The notes under the pieces: model-generated
Seen by the model: only the letters and a program-made list of their open reading frames with translations
What the model was told of the DNA's origin: nothing
Databases searched by the model: none
Position numbers and translations under genes: made by a program
DNA from: an uncultured Corynebacterium sp.
GTDB lineage: Bacteria > Actinomycetota > Actinomycetes > Mycobacteriales > Mycobacteriaceae
Assembly: GCF_946998835.1 (NCBI RefSeq)
Contig: NZ_CAMQAZ010000008.1
Coordinates: 27,014-91,013 of the forward strand
Reading direction: 5' to 3'
DNA: 64,000 nucleotides
Shown here: positions 55,485-64,000 of the stretch, one piece after another
Numbering within the stretch: position 1 is the stretch's first letter
Layout of the letters: each line of letters opens with the position of its first letter

Positions 55485-57089
55485 CTATGGCCGTCGCCAA
55501 GCGCGACCGTCGCGCTCGAGCATGTGGTCAGCGGAGGAGGGCCCCCACGAACCTGCGGGGTAGCCCTCTGGCCGACCGCGCTTGGCCCAGTACTCGATGA
55601 TGGGGTCAAGAATCTTCCAAGACAGCTCGACTTCCTCATTGGTGGGGAAGAGGCTGGCTTCGTCGAGAAGCGCATCCAGAATCAGGCGCTCGTAGGCTTC
55701 TGGCGACTGCTCAGTGAACACCTCGGAGTAAGAGAAGTCCATGTTGACATCGCGGACCTCCATAGCCGAGCCCGGCACCTTCGATCCGAATCGCATGAGC
55801 ACACCTTCGTCGGGCTGGACTCGGATGACCATGGCGTTCTGGCCGAGCGCAGCGGTCATCGTCTCTGCAAAAGGCAGGTGTGGTGCGGATTTAAAGACCA
55901 ACGCGATTTCAGTGACGCGACGACCGAGGCGCTTGCCGGTGCGCAGGTAGAAGGGAACTCCAGCCCAGCGACGGGAGTTAATCTGCAGCGTACAGGCGGC
56001 GTAGGTCTCCGTTGTGGACTCGGGATCGAACCCTTCCTCGTCTCGCAGACCCGGCACAAAGTTGCTGCCCTGCCAATCCGCCGTGTACTGGCCGCGAGCG
56101 GTGTACTTCGAAAATGGACGCACTGGTTCAACAGCGCGCAGCACCTTAATCTTCTCTGCCTGTAGCTCTTCCGGGGTAAAAGCGATGGGCTCCTCCATTG
56201 CCACCAGCGCCAGGAGCTGGAGTAGGTGGTTCTGAATCACGTCACGAGCCGCACCAATACCGTCGTAGTAGCCGGCGCGACCGCCCAGACCGATGTCCTC
56301 AGCCATGGTGATTTGGACATGGTCAATGTAGTGGGAATTCCACATCGGATCGAACAACTGGTTGGCAAAACGCATGGCCAGAATATTCTGGACGGTTTCC
56401 TTGCCCAGATAGTGGTCGATGCGGAAAACAGCGTCTTCTGGGAAGACTGAGTTCACAATCCGGTTCAGTTCCTGTGCAGAGGCCAGGTCGTGGCCGAATG
56501 GTTTCTCAATAATGACGCGGCGCCAGTAGTCCTCGCCCGACTGAGCAAGCCCCGAACGGTCGAGCTGATGGCAGACATCGGGGAAGTTAGCTGGCGGAAT
56601 GGACAGGTAGTAGGCCCAGTTGCCAGCGGTACCGCGGGAGCGATCTAGTTCCTCGAGTTGTGCGGCCAAGCGGTCGAATGCTTCGTCGTCGGTGAAGGTA
56701 CCGGTTACAAAGTGAATTCCCTCAGCCAGGCGCTGCCAGACACTCTCGCGGAAATCTGTGCGGGCTCCGTCTTTCACCGCTGCGCGCACATAATCCTCAA
56801 AATCCTGCTTGGACCATTCGCGACGGCCATAGCCGACCAGCGCAAAGGAGGCCGGCAGTAGGCCGCGGTTGGCCAGGTCATAAATAGCAGGCAGGAGCTT
56901 CTTCCGGGCCAGATCGCCCGTCACTCCGAAGATCACCATGCCACCCGGACCGGCAATGCGCGGCAGGCGCTTATCCTGCGGGTCGCGCAGCGGATTCACA
57001 TAGCTGCTGTGGCTGGTGCTCTCGTCCCCGTTGCGCGGAGAACCGGCAGTAGGGGAGTTCGGACCGTTGTGTTGCAGAGAATCACTCAC
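55485..57089 (-). CDS. zwf: Glucose-6-phosphate 1-dehydrogenase
   Basis: 534 residues. GTG 57089 is the first start codon after an in-frame stop. No Shine-Dalgarno precedes it, so translation may be leaderless; a CATTAT hexamer ends seven bases before it. The dinucleotide loop GVTGDLARKKLLPA is near residue 55, EKPFGHD near 193 and the catalytic IDHYLGKETVQN near 226. It makes NADPH at the entry of the pentose phosphate pathway. It is cut off from tal-tkt by the inserted cassette. Confidence 0.96.
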   Translation of the reverse strand: MSDSLQHNGPNSPTAGSPRNGDESTSHSSYVNPLRDPQDKRLPRIAGPGGMVIFGVTGDLARKKLLPAIYDLANRGLLPASFALVGYGRREWSKQDFEDYVRAAVKDGARTDFRESVWQRLAEGIHFVTGTFTDDEAFDRLAAQLEELDRSRGTAGNWAYYLSIPPANFPDVCHQLDRSGLAQSGEDYWRRVIIEKPFGHDLASAQELNRIVNSVFPEDAVFRIDHYLGKETVQNILAMRFANQLFDPMWNSHYIDHVQITMAEDIGLGGRAGYYDGIGAARDVIQNHLLQLLALVAMEEPIAFTPEELQAEKIKVLRAVEPVRPFSKYTARGQYTADWQGSNFVPGLRDEEGFDPESTTETYAACTLQINSRRWAGVPFYLRTGKRLGRRVTEIALVFKSAPHLPFAETMTAALGQNAMVIRVQPDEGVLMRFGSKVPGSAMEVRDVNMDFSYSEVFTEQSPEAYERLILDALLDEASLFPTNEEVELSWKILDPIIEYWAKRGRPEGYPAGSWGPSSADHMLERDGRAWRRP

Positions 57090-57153
57090 GGTTTACATAA
57101 TGTCATATCGAGAAAAGTCCGGTGGAATAGTTTCCGATTCCTCCGGTGGGGCC

Positions 57154-57203
57154 TTGACAGGCCCCTTTCTTTTGCTTTAGGTTTATGACATAGGTGGTAT
57201 ACC
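57154..57203 (+). promoter_or_regulatory. Promoter and candidate operator of the GntR-ABC cassette
   Basis: TTGACA (57154-57159) and TAGGTT (57178-57183) are separated by 18 bp. A palindrome GGTATACC lies at 57196-57203, close to the expected start site, where an autoregulating GntR protein would bind. Operator assignment is inference. Confidence 0.5.
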
Positions 57204-57223
57204 CGTAAACCATGGAGGTGGAT

Positions 57224-57586
57224 ATGCAGGCGAAGGAGGCGGACCCTCGGCCCATCTATATCCAGATTGCCGAGGATCTGAAATCACTAATCCTGTCCGG
57301 GGAGCTCGCGGCTGAGAACCGCGCCCCCTCAACCAAGGAGCTCTCGGAGTTCTATCAGGTCAATCCCACCACGGCCGCCAAGGCCATGACAGAACTGTCG
57401 ATGGTGGGGCTCGTAGAGAAGAAAAGAGGTCTCGGCATGTTTGTCACTCCAGGCGCCCGGGAGCGCATTCGAGCTGAGCGTCGTGAAGCGTTTCAGCGTA
57501 CCTACATCGAGCCACTAAAAGCGGAGGCCGGCGTCCTCGGCCTCACGCTCCACGACATCATCGCCATGCTGGAGGAGGAAAAATGA
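57224..57586 (+). CDS. GntR-family regulator, YtrA subfamily
   Basis: 120 residues from ATG 57224 (GGAGG five bases upstream); ATG 57212 is in frame but overlaps that site. A winged HTH covers about 5-75 (PIYIQIAEDLKSLILSGEL, PSTKELSEFYQVNPTTAAKAM, GLVEKKRGLGMFV). The effector domain is only a short helical tail, typical of YtrA regulators that control adjacent ABC transporters. The stop overlaps the ATPase start (ATGA), so they form one operon. The GAP/AT-rich promoter before it carries a palindrome. Confidence 0.88.
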   Translation: MQAKEADPRPIYIQIAEDLKSLILSGELAAENRAPSTKELSEFYQVNPTTAAKAMTELSMVGLVEKKRGLGMFVTPGARERIRAERREAFQRTYIEPLKAEAGVLGLTLHDIIAMLEEEK

Positions 57587-58302
57587 GTATCTACGGCGTG
57601 ATCGGCCCCAACGGTGCCGGTAAGACCTACTACCTTCACACCCTCGCGCAACTGCCCACGGCTGCCCTGGCGAAGGCGGCACCCGACACCCAAATCTTCG
57701 GCGCCACCCCGCGCGAATATTTCCACATCTTGCGCACGGGCTGGGATCAGCTCGATGTGTCCCACGCGGAGTCTCTCCTCGATTTCCCCGCCGACACACC
57801 CATCAAGCAACTCAGCCTGGGCCAGCGCCAACTGCTCATCGCCGTAGCAACCCTGGCATCGGGCAAGCAAGCATTGCTTTTCGACGAACCCTTCAACGGC
57901 CTCGATGTCGACCACCGCACCACGTTGCGCAGCATGCTTATCGACGCTGCCGAATCGGCCGACATTGTGGTCACCTCGCAGCACTCCCAGGACCTCGCCG
58001 GCTTGGTGGACACCTTGATTGTCATCCACAAGCAGGATGCGTACGGACCTTATGACGTCGAAAAGCTGCGCGCTACCCATCCGGTGCTGCGCGGCCCTGC
58101 CGACCTCGTGGCCCAGGTGACCGGTCCGGTGCTCGCTAAGAAAACCCTCGGTGAGCGCTGCGAGGCCATCCTGGCTACTGCGCTCAGCTCGTCTGCCGCT
58201 GCGCATGCCCGCGCCCTCGGCGTTGAGGTCAGCTACCTCGAACCCGTAGACCTCATCGACCTCGCCAGCACTTCCTCTTACATCGAAAGGAGCAAGAAAT
58301 GA
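57583..58302 (+). CDS. ABC transporter ATP-binding protein
   Basis: 239 residues, ATGA overlap with the regulator. Walker A GPNGAGKT (8-15), signature LSLGQRQ (77-83), Walker B LLFDEP (98-103) and the switch His in SQH (134) are present. The helical region between Walker A and the signature is short and the first strand is clipped, which is unusual. The protein is of the YtrB/BcrA-like export type by context. The substrate is unknown; peptide antibiotic or membrane stress responses are common for this regulator type. It ends in an ATGA overlap with the membrane protein. Confidence 0.85.
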   Translation: MSIYGVIGPNGAGKTYYLHTLAQLPTAALAKAAPDTQIFGATPREYFHILRTGWDQLDVSHAESLLDFPADTPIKQLSLGQRQLLIAVATLASGKQALLFDEPFNGLDVDHRTTLRSMLIDAAESADIVVTSQHSQDLAGLVDTLIVIHKQDAYGPYDVEKLRATHPVLRGPADLVAQVTGPVLAKKTLGERCEAILATALSSSAAAHARALGVEVSYLEPVDLIDLASTSSYIERSKK

Positions 58303-59018
58303 GCACCGGAGCTTTCATCGCAACCAACAGGAAAACCTTCCTCGGTATTACCGCTGTGGCCATCATTTACTCGGCTTTCGGGCGCATGCTCGTAGGCAGC
58401 GGTACCGGCAACACGCTGCTGGGCATCGCCGCGCTGGGCATCCTCTTCCTCATCACCGCCCGACGCTCGGTCACCCTGCGCGACTATGGAGTGAGCACAG
58501 CCCGCTGGGTGCGCTCCGCAATCATCGCGATCCTGGGTACATCGCTGGTGGCCACCGCCTTCATCGTCGCGGCGATGGTCAGCGAGCAGAAGAAGTCCGG
58601 TTACTACCGTTCATTCGATAGCTTCATCGTTACCTCCGGCCCGGCTATGTACCCGGACACCAACGGGGCGATGTACATGATTGAGGATTCTGGGCAGAAC
58701 TACACCACGATTCTGCTCACGGCCCTGTGCGTCTTCTTGAGCTTCCTCATGGCCACCGTGGCGGGCACCGCGATTGGGACCGTCGCCGGCACGAAGGGCA
58801 TTCGCGCGGGATCGATTACCATCGGCTTGGCGCTGGTCGCACTCTTCCTCTTCAGCTTTCTGCTGGACGCGACCGATTCCATCCCGGGAGCCCCCTGGCC
58901 GGGCGTGCCAATCTTCGCCTCGCTCATCACCGTGGTTTCCGCGGTCGTGATGGCCTGGGCCTTAAAGAAAGACAAACGCCCACTGCCCGCCGTGCACCCC
59001 GGCTTCACCGAGGCCTAA
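58299..59018 (+). CDS. Multi-helix membrane protein of the ABC cassette
   Basis: 239 residues, ATGA overlap with the ATPase. About six hydrophobic helices (roughly 13-30, 38-54, 70-92, 133-155, 166-188, 200-221) with an external-looking loop (about 95-130) rich in Tyr/Ser/Asp. No recognised permease signature. By position it is the membrane partner of the ATPase. The family is not identified. Confidence 0.7.
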   Translation: MSTGAFIATNRKTFLGITAVAIIYSAFGRMLVGSGTGNTLLGIAALGILFLITARRSVTLRDYGVSTARWVRSAIIAILGTSLVATAFIVAAMVSEQKKSGYYRSFDSFIVTSGPAMYPDTNGAMYMIEDSGQNYTTILLTALCVFLSFLMATVAGTAIGTVAGTKGIRAGSITIGLALVALFLFSFLLDATDSIPGAPWPGVPIFASLITVVSAVVMAWALKKDKRPLPAVHPGFTEA

Positions 59019-59023
59019 CAGCC

Positions 59024-59050
59024 AAAAAGCTCCCCGCGGGGGAGCTTTTT
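59024..59050. terminator. Bidirectional terminator after the ABC cassette
   Basis: Perfect 12-bp stem AAAAAGCTCCCC (59024-59035) / GGGGAGCTTTTT (59039-59050) with a 3-nt loop. Both strands end in a U run, so it can stop the cassette and also tal-tkt readthrough towards zwf. Confidence 0.92.
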
Positions 59051-59228
59051 GTGCGCAGCTTACGGGCCGAAAAACACGAGCTGCACATGTGAAACTGTGC
59101 AAGTTTATGACACTTTCAGGCTATTTTTCGGACCATTTTTGCCATAAGCGCAGTCAGTAACTCGCATCGTTGATCGACCCGCTGGCGCCAGCCATAAACG
59201 CGGCCGCTACCAACAGGCAGCTAGATAA

Positions 59229-60353
59229 TTAGCAGGGTTCGTGCAGCTGTTCCATGCGCTGTGCAATAGAGTCGAGCAGGGACTGCCAGGAATCCACAAA
59301 CTTCTCCACGCCCTCGCGCTCCAGGACAGCGAAGACGTCATCCAGGTCGATACCAATCTCGCTGAGCTGGGTCATAACGGCATTGGCTGCCTCACCCTGA
59401 CCGCTGACGGCATCGCGAACCTCACCCTCGAAGCCCGCAGCAGCGCGCAGCGTCTTTTCAGGCATGGTGTTCACGGTCTGCGGAGCAGCCAGCTCAGTCA
59501 CGTAAAGGGTGTCCGGGTAAGCCGGGTTCTTCACACCGGTGGAAGCCCACAGCAGGCGCTGCGGCTTAGCGCCGGCGTTCTCCAGCTGCGCCCAGCGAAT
59601 ATTCTGCGCCGAGAAAGCCTCCTCGAACTTGGCGTAGGCAGCGCGGGCATTGGCCAGACCGGCCTTGCCACGCAAAGCCAAGGCCTCTTCCGAGCCGATC
59701 TTTTCCAGGCGAGCATCAATCTCAGTGTCAACGCGGGAAACGAACAGCGAAGCAACTGAGTGAACCGAATCCAGGTCCACACCGTTGTCCTTCGCACGCT
59801 CAATGCCCTCAATGAACGCATCGATTACCTGCAGGTATCGCTCCACCGAGAAAATCAGGGTGACGTTCACCGAAATACCCTCGGACAAAGCCTCGGTGAC
59901 TGCCGGCAAGGAGGCGTCGGTCGCCGGAATCTTAATCATCGCATTTTGCTTGTCGACGCGTTCCCAGAGCTCACGGGCCTGCGCAATCGTGGCCTCGTAG
60001 TTGTCGGCGTAACGAGGATCGACCTCGATAGAAACACGGCCATCGACACCGTCGGTATCCTCAGCCACACCGGCGAAGAGATCACAGGCATCGCGGACAT
60101 CGTCGATAGCCATGGCGAACACAGCTTCTGACGGGTTCGCGCGCTCAGCGGTGAGCTGCGCCAGCTGAGAGTCATAGTCCTCACCAGCGGTCATCGCCGA
60201 AGAGAAGATAGCCGGGTTAGTGGTGACACCAACCACCCGCAGTTCATCGATGAGGTTCTTCAAATCGCCCGAGGTGAGACGCTGGCGCGAAAGATCGTCG
60301 AGCCACGCCGAGGTTCCTACCTTGGCGAGTGCTTCCATCGTGGTGTTTCCCAT
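59229..60353 (-). CDS. tal: Transaldolase
   Basis: 374 residues, ATG at 60353; Met6 is an alternative start. It transfers dihydroxyacetone units between sugar phosphates. The N-terminal TNPAIFSSAM and the Schiff-base Lys in MIKIPAT identify it. LWASTGVKNPAYPDTLYV is the longer actinobacterial signature. It lies downstream of tkt, with 170 bp between. No gene is seen in 59051-59228 after it. Confidence 0.96.
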   Translation of the reverse strand: MGNTTMEALAKVGTSAWLDDLSRQRLTSGDLKNLIDELRVVGVTTNPAIFSSAMTAGEDYDSQLAQLTAERANPSEAVFAMAIDDVRDACDLFAGVAEDTDGVDGRVSIEVDPRYADNYEATIAQARELWERVDKQNAMIKIPATDASLPAVTEALSEGISVNVTLIFSVERYLQVIDAFIEGIERAKDNGVDLDSVHSVASLFVSRVDTEIDARLEKIGSEEALALRGKAGLANARAAYAKFEEAFSAQNIRWAQLENAGAKPQRLLWASTGVKNPAYPDTLYVTELAAPQTVNTMPEKTLRAAAGFEGEVRDAVSGQGEAANAVMTQLSEIGIDLDDVFAVLEREGVEKFVDSWQSLLDSIAQRMEQLHEPC

Positions 60354-60523
60354 AGTGTTTAACGCCTTTCTGTCTAAACCGCTTCGCTGTCTAAAGACTT
60401 CTCTAAAAATTATCCGTCTTTAAACTACTGTGCGACACAAACAATACTGGCGCCACCGGAGCGCCGGTACGGTTTCTACAAATCCCGTCCCGGCATCAGC
60501 CGATAGCGCCAGGTTGAACAAAC

Positions 60524-62623
60524 TTACTTAGCAGCCTCGATGGACTCCTTGGCCGCGTCGACAACAGCGTCGGCGGTGATGCCGAACTGCTCGAACAGCT
60601 CCTTGTACGGAGCCGAGGCACCGAAGTGTTCCAAGGAGACTGCGCGACCAGCGTCGCCCAGGTGGCGGTACCACGGCATAGCAATACCGGCCTCAACCGA
60701 AACACGAGCGCGGACCGCCTTCGGCAGGACCTGCTCACGGTAGGCCTCATCCTGCTGCTCAAACCAGTCAAGACACGGGACGGAGACAACGCGGGCGCTG
60801 ACGCCTTCCGCAGCCAACTTCTCAGCGGCCTCGACAGCGAGGTGAACCTCCGAGCCAGTACCCATGAGGATGACGTCCGGGGTCTCCTTGGTGCCGTCGA
60901 CAAGCACGTACGCACCACGACGGACACCCTCGGCGGCCTTTTCCTTGGTGCCTTCCAGGACCGGGACGTTCTGGCGGGTCAGAGCCAGAGCCTTCGGACC
61001 TGCCTCGCCTTCGAGAACAGCCGCCCAAGCCTGAGCGGTCTCGTTAGCGTCAGCCGGACGGACAGTGGACACACCCGGGATAGCGCGCAGCGAAGCCAGC
61101 TGCTCAATAGGCTGGTGCGTCGGGCCGTCCTCGCCCAGACCAATGGAGTCGTGGGTCCAGACATAAATGGGGGAGATGCCCATCAGCGATGCCAGGCGGA
61201 CAGCCGGACGCATGTAGTCCGAGAAGATGAGGAAGGTGCCGCCGTACGGACGGGTGCCACCGTGGAGCAGGATACCGTTGAGGATTGAGCCCATGGCGTG
61301 CTCACGAATACCGAAGTGCAGGTTTCGACCGTACGGATCGGTGGTCCAGGTTCCGGTGGTGATGGACTTCGGGCCGAAGGACGGCTCACCCTTCAGGACA
61401 GTGTTGTTGGAGCCAGCCAGGTCGGCCGAGCCACCCCACAGCTCCGGCAGGGCCTTACCCAGTGCCTGCAGCGCAGCCTCGGAAGCCTTGCGGGTTGCAA
61501 CGCCCTTCTCATCCGGCTCCCAAGTCGGTAGCTCAGCGTCGAAGCCCTCAGGCAGCTCACCAGCGGTCAGGCGATCCAGCAGAGCCTTGCGCTCCGGGTT
61601 GGCCGCAGCCCACTCGTCGAACTTGACCTGCCACTGGGCGTGAGCCTCGGCACCGCGCTCAACAAGCTTGCGGGTGTGCTCAATGACCTCGTCAGCGACG
61701 TCGAAGTTCTTGTCGGTATCGAAGCCGAGAGCTTCCTTAATACCGACAATCTCTTCGCCACCAAGAGCAGCACCGTGCGAAGCGCCGGTGTTCATCTTGG
61801 TCGGAGCCGGGTACGCAATCACGGTACGAACGCGAATGAAGGTCGGACGCTCCGTATCCTTCTTGGCCTCCTCAACAGCGGCCTCAAGAGCTGCGACATC
61901 CTCGCCGCCGTCGACCTCGATGACCTGCCAGCCGTAAGAACGGTAGCGGTCAGCCACATTCTCCGTAAAAGCAATAGTGGTGTCGTCCTCGATGGAGATG
62001 CCGTTGTCATCCCAGAAGACAATCAGGTTGCCCAGCTGCTGCGTACCAGCCAGCGAGCAGGCCTCAGCAGTGACACCCTCCTGCACGTCACCATCAGAAG
62101 CAATGACGTACACGTAGTGGTCGAACGGAGAGTCGCCCGGAGCAGCTTCCGGGTCGAACAGCCCACGTTCCCGTCGCGAAGCCATGGCGAAACCGACAGC
62201 CGACGCCAGACCCTGACCCAGCGGACCAGTGGTGATTTCCACGCCGTCAGTGTGGCCGTACTCCGGGTGGCCCGGGGTGAGGGCATCCCACGTGCGCAGA
62301 GCCTTCAGGTCATCGAGCTCCAGACCGAAACCGCCCAGGTAGAGCTGGATATACTGCGTCAGCGAGGTGTGACCGCAGGAGAGAATGAATCGGTCGCGGC
62401 CAATCCACTTCGTATCCTTCGGGTCATGGCGCATAACGCGCTGGTAGAGAGAGTAAGCCAGCGGTGCGAGGCTCATAGCAGTGCCCGGGTGACCCGAACC
62501 TGCTTTTTCCACGGCGTCTGCAGCCAGCACACGGGCCGTATCTACAGCCTTCGTGTCCAAATCAGACCAGTCCGAGGGGTAGTTGCGAACAACCCGTGCT
62601 TCATGCTCAGTCGACAGTGTCAC
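60524..62623 (-). CDS. tkt: Transketolase
   Basis: 699 residues, GTG start at 62623 with CTAGGAG upstream on this strand. It is a thiamine diphosphate enzyme. GSGHPGTAMSLAPLAYSLY near residue 42, the ThDP-binding GDGDVQEGVTAEACSLAG near 160, and HDSIGLGEDGPTHQPIEQL near 490 are present. It is the first gene of the pentose phosphate run. Confidence 0.98.
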   Translation of the reverse strand: MTLSTEHEARVVRNYPSDWSDLDTKAVDTARVLAADAVEKAGSGHPGTAMSLAPLAYSLYQRVMRHDPKDTKWIGRDRFILSCGHTSLTQYIQLYLGGFGLELDDLKALRTWDALTPGHPEYGHTDGVEITTGPLGQGLASAVGFAMASRRERGLFDPEAAPGDSPFDHYVYVIASDGDVQEGVTAEACSLAGTQQLGNLIVFWDDNGISIEDDTTIAFTENVADRYRSYGWQVIEVDGGEDVAALEAAVEEAKKDTERPTFIRVRTVIAYPAPTKMNTGASHGAALGGEEIVGIKEALGFDTDKNFDVADEVIEHTRKLVERGAEAHAQWQVKFDEWAAANPERKALLDRLTAGELPEGFDAELPTWEPDEKGVATRKASEAALQALGKALPELWGGSADLAGSNNTVLKGEPSFGPKSITTGTWTTDPYGRNLHFGIREHAMGSILNGILLHGGTRPYGGTFLIFSDYMRPAVRLASLMGISPIYVWTHDSIGLGEDGPTHQPIEQLASLRAIPGVSTVRPADANETAQAWAAVLEGEAGPKALALTRQNVPVLEGTKEKAAEGVRRGAYVLVDGTKETPDVILMGTGSEVHLAVEAAEKLAAEGVSARVVSVPCLDWFEQQDEAYREQVLPKAVRARVSVEAGIAMPWYRHLGDAGRAVSLEHFGASAPYKELFEQFGITADAVVDAAKESIEAAK

Positions 62624-62887
62624 GTAAATGACTCCTAGTATCCAAATGGATTAGTAAAGATCTCCTCCATACTAACTAGGAATACGTGCGCTCGGTTTAA
62701 ACCGGGCCGAATAGGCAAGCGGTGAAGTGTTGGAGGGGCGCGCCGCACGTGCTTCACGACGGGCATTGTTGGAACCGTTATGATTACCGGTAAACTAATT
62801 GCCTACCCCTCATTTTATTTTGCGGAAAAACTCGTCGGGAACTTTCCGGCCGTTACATCCGACTATTAGTATTCGGGGGGTTTGTTT
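62624..62887. promoter_or_regulatory. Divergent tkt/ctaB control region with two palindromes
   Basis: 264 bases between divergent genes. CGGTTTAAACCG (62693-62704) is a perfect 12-bp palindrome. TTACCGGTAA (62784-62793) is a perfect 10-bp palindrome inside a ctaB promoter candidate, TTGGAA (62769-62774) with TAAACT (62791-62796), 16-bp spacer. No gene is seen. Confidence 0.45.
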
Positions 62888-63829
62888 ATGGCGCGTGAAA
62901 GGGACATTGCTTTGTTGGACACAGTCAAGGCGTATATTGCACTGACTAAGCCAAGAATTATTGAGCTCCTGCTCGTCGCGGCCATTCCCGCAATGCTTCA
63001 GGCTGATCGCGGTCATGTACACGTTGGACTGATTCTTCTCACCCTGTTCGGTGGTTGGATGGGCGCAGCGGCCGCACACACCTTCAACATGGTCATGGAT
63101 TACGACATCGACCAGAAGATGCGCCGCACTCGACGTCGCCCGCTCGCACGCAACCAGGTTAGCCGTCGCGCGGCAGCGATTTTCGGCACCATCTTGATGA
63201 TTGCATCGTTCCTGTGGCTGTGGCTGCTGTGTAACTCGCTGCTAGCGGCAGTTTTCATTCTGATTACGATTGCGTTCTACATCTTCGTCTACACGCTATG
63301 GTTGAAGCGCCGTACTGATCAGAACGTCATTTGGGGTGGCGCTGCGGGCTGTATGCCGGTGATGGTCGGCTGGGCCGTAATCACTGACAACAACCCGGAA
63401 ATTACGGGGCTGGCCCACTGGTGGCAGGCATTCATCCTGTTCTTGCTCATCTTCTTCTGGACTCCGCCGCACACCTGGGCATTGGGTCTTCGCTACAAGG
63501 AGGACTACAAAGCCGCGGGGGTGCCGATGATGCCGGTGGTCAAGCCGGCAATCGTCGTTTCCAAGCGCATTATTTACTACACCGGCGCGACCGTGATTAC
63601 CACTCTGCTATTGGTTCCGTACGCTGGTTGGATTTATCTGATTGGTGCCGTTGGCGCTGGTGCTTGGTTCCTGTGGGGTGCCATTGACCTACACCGCCAC
63701 GTGAAGACCGGTGGCAAGATTAAGCCGATGAAGCTGTTCTTTATGTCGAACAACTACTTGTCCATCGTGTGTGTGGCGCTTTCTCTGGATGCAGTACTTG
63801 GACTGCAGACAGTTTCGAGCATGTTTTAG
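62888..63829 (+). CDS. ctaB: Protohaem IX farnesyltransferase (haem O synthase)
   Basis: 313 residues from ATG 62888, with a G-rich CGGGGGG upstream; TTG 62882 is an alternative. It is an integral membrane prenyltransferase making haem O for terminal oxidases. The first Asp-rich motif lies in DYDIDQKMRRTRRRP near residue 71. About eight to nine membrane helices follow, and WTPPHTWALGLRYKEDY is the second conserved motif. Divergence from tkt is the usual corynebacterial arrangement. Confidence 0.96.
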   Translation: MARERDIALLDTVKAYIALTKPRIIELLLVAAIPAMLQADRGHVHVGLILLTLFGGWMGAAAAHTFNMVMDYDIDQKMRRTRRRPLARNQVSRRAAAIFGTILMIASFLWLWLLCNSLLAAVFILITIAFYIFVYTLWLKRRTDQNVIWGGAAGCMPVMVGWAVITDNNPEITGLAHWWQAFILFLLIFFWTPPHTWALGLRYKEDYKAAGVPMMPVVKPAIVVSKRIIYYTGATVITTLLLVPYAGWIYLIGAVGAGAWFLWGAIDLHRHVKTGGKIKPMKLFFMSNNYLSIVCVALSLDAVLGLQTVSSMF

Positions 63830-63858
63830 GGGTAGCTACTAAGCTCCTATAAACGTTT

Positions 63859-63895
63859 AAAGAGGCCGTTCCCAATGACGGGGAGGGCCTCTTTT
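63859..63895 (+). terminator. Intrinsic terminator after ctaB
   Basis: AAAGAGGCC (63859-63867) pairs with GGCCTCTTT (63886-63894), followed by TTTGG. The remaining about 100 bases to the window end hold no supported gene. Confidence 0.75.
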
Positions 63896-64000
63896 GGTGT
63901 GCAGAGATGGCGTTAATAGACAAAAGGGGATGCGGACGTTTTTTGGGACAGTTTCAATCTCACGCTACATTGACTTTTCGGTATTCGGCAATGCTCAAAC

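Overview
The window is a stretch of chromosome from a mycolata-type actinobacterium, most probably a Corynebacterium. The gene order (aspS ... rarA-alaS-ruvX-mltG-aroE ... aroCKBQ-pepQ-efp-nusB, pyrR-pyrB-pyrC-carA-carB-pyrF, mihF-gmk-rpoZ-coaBC-metK-priA-def-fmt-rsmB-rpe-rib genes, uvrC-rapZ-yvcK-whiA-gap-pgk-tpiA-ppc-secG, and pgl-opcA-zwf / tal-tkt / ctaB) is the one I associate with that genus. So are the actinobacterial signature genes mihF, opcA and a C-terminally extended nusB. No species is assigned. No rRNA or tRNA gene, CRISPR array, phage or transposase was seen.

Layout. 1-806 (-) is the 5' part of a membrane-anchored zinc metallopeptidase that runs off the left edge. 980-10317 (+) holds two tRNA synthetases, an APH-fold kinase, RarA, RuvX and MltG. 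10332-17845 (+) holds the shikimate pathway (aroE, aroC, aroK, aroB, aroQ), interrupted by a small prepilin-type peptidase, then a dipeptidase, EF-P and NusB. 18114-26521 (+) is the complete de novo UMP operon apart from the dihydroorotate dehydrogenase gene; it is preceded by an extended -10 promoter and a PyrR-binding-type RNA loop next to the pyrR ribosome binding site. 26589-27836 is an AT-rich accessory patch between pyrF and mihF. It carries a frame-disrupted secreted phospholipase-A2-like gene, a small three-helix membrane protein and a long structured leader.

27837-41653 (+) is a dense block for guanylate/CoA/SAM supply, replication restart, N-formyl-Met handling, 16S rRNA methylation, ribulose-5-phosphate epimerase and riboflavin synthesis. 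Ru5P and GTP, the substrates of the riboflavin pathway, connect rpe and gmk with the rib genes. 41684-46804 is the uvrC-rapZ-yvcK-whiA block and 46988-53540 is gap-pgk-tpiA-ppc-secG (lower glycolysis, anaplerosis, secretion).

53654-62623 (-) encodes the pentose phosphate pathway (tkt, tal, zwf, opcA, pgl). In the usual corynebacterial order these five form one run. Here an oppositely oriented three-gene cassette (YtrA-type GntR regulator, ABC ATPase, multi-helix membrane protein) with its own promoter and bidirectional terminator sits between tal and zwf. The window ends with ctaB (haem O synthase) and a terminator.

The points most worth a second look are the cassette that splits the pentose phosphate genes, the disrupted phospholipase-like gene with its small membrane neighbour, a strong intrinsic terminator lying inside the 5' end of the prepilin peptidase reading frame, the PyrR-type operator, and inverted repeats flanking the whiA and mihF promoters.
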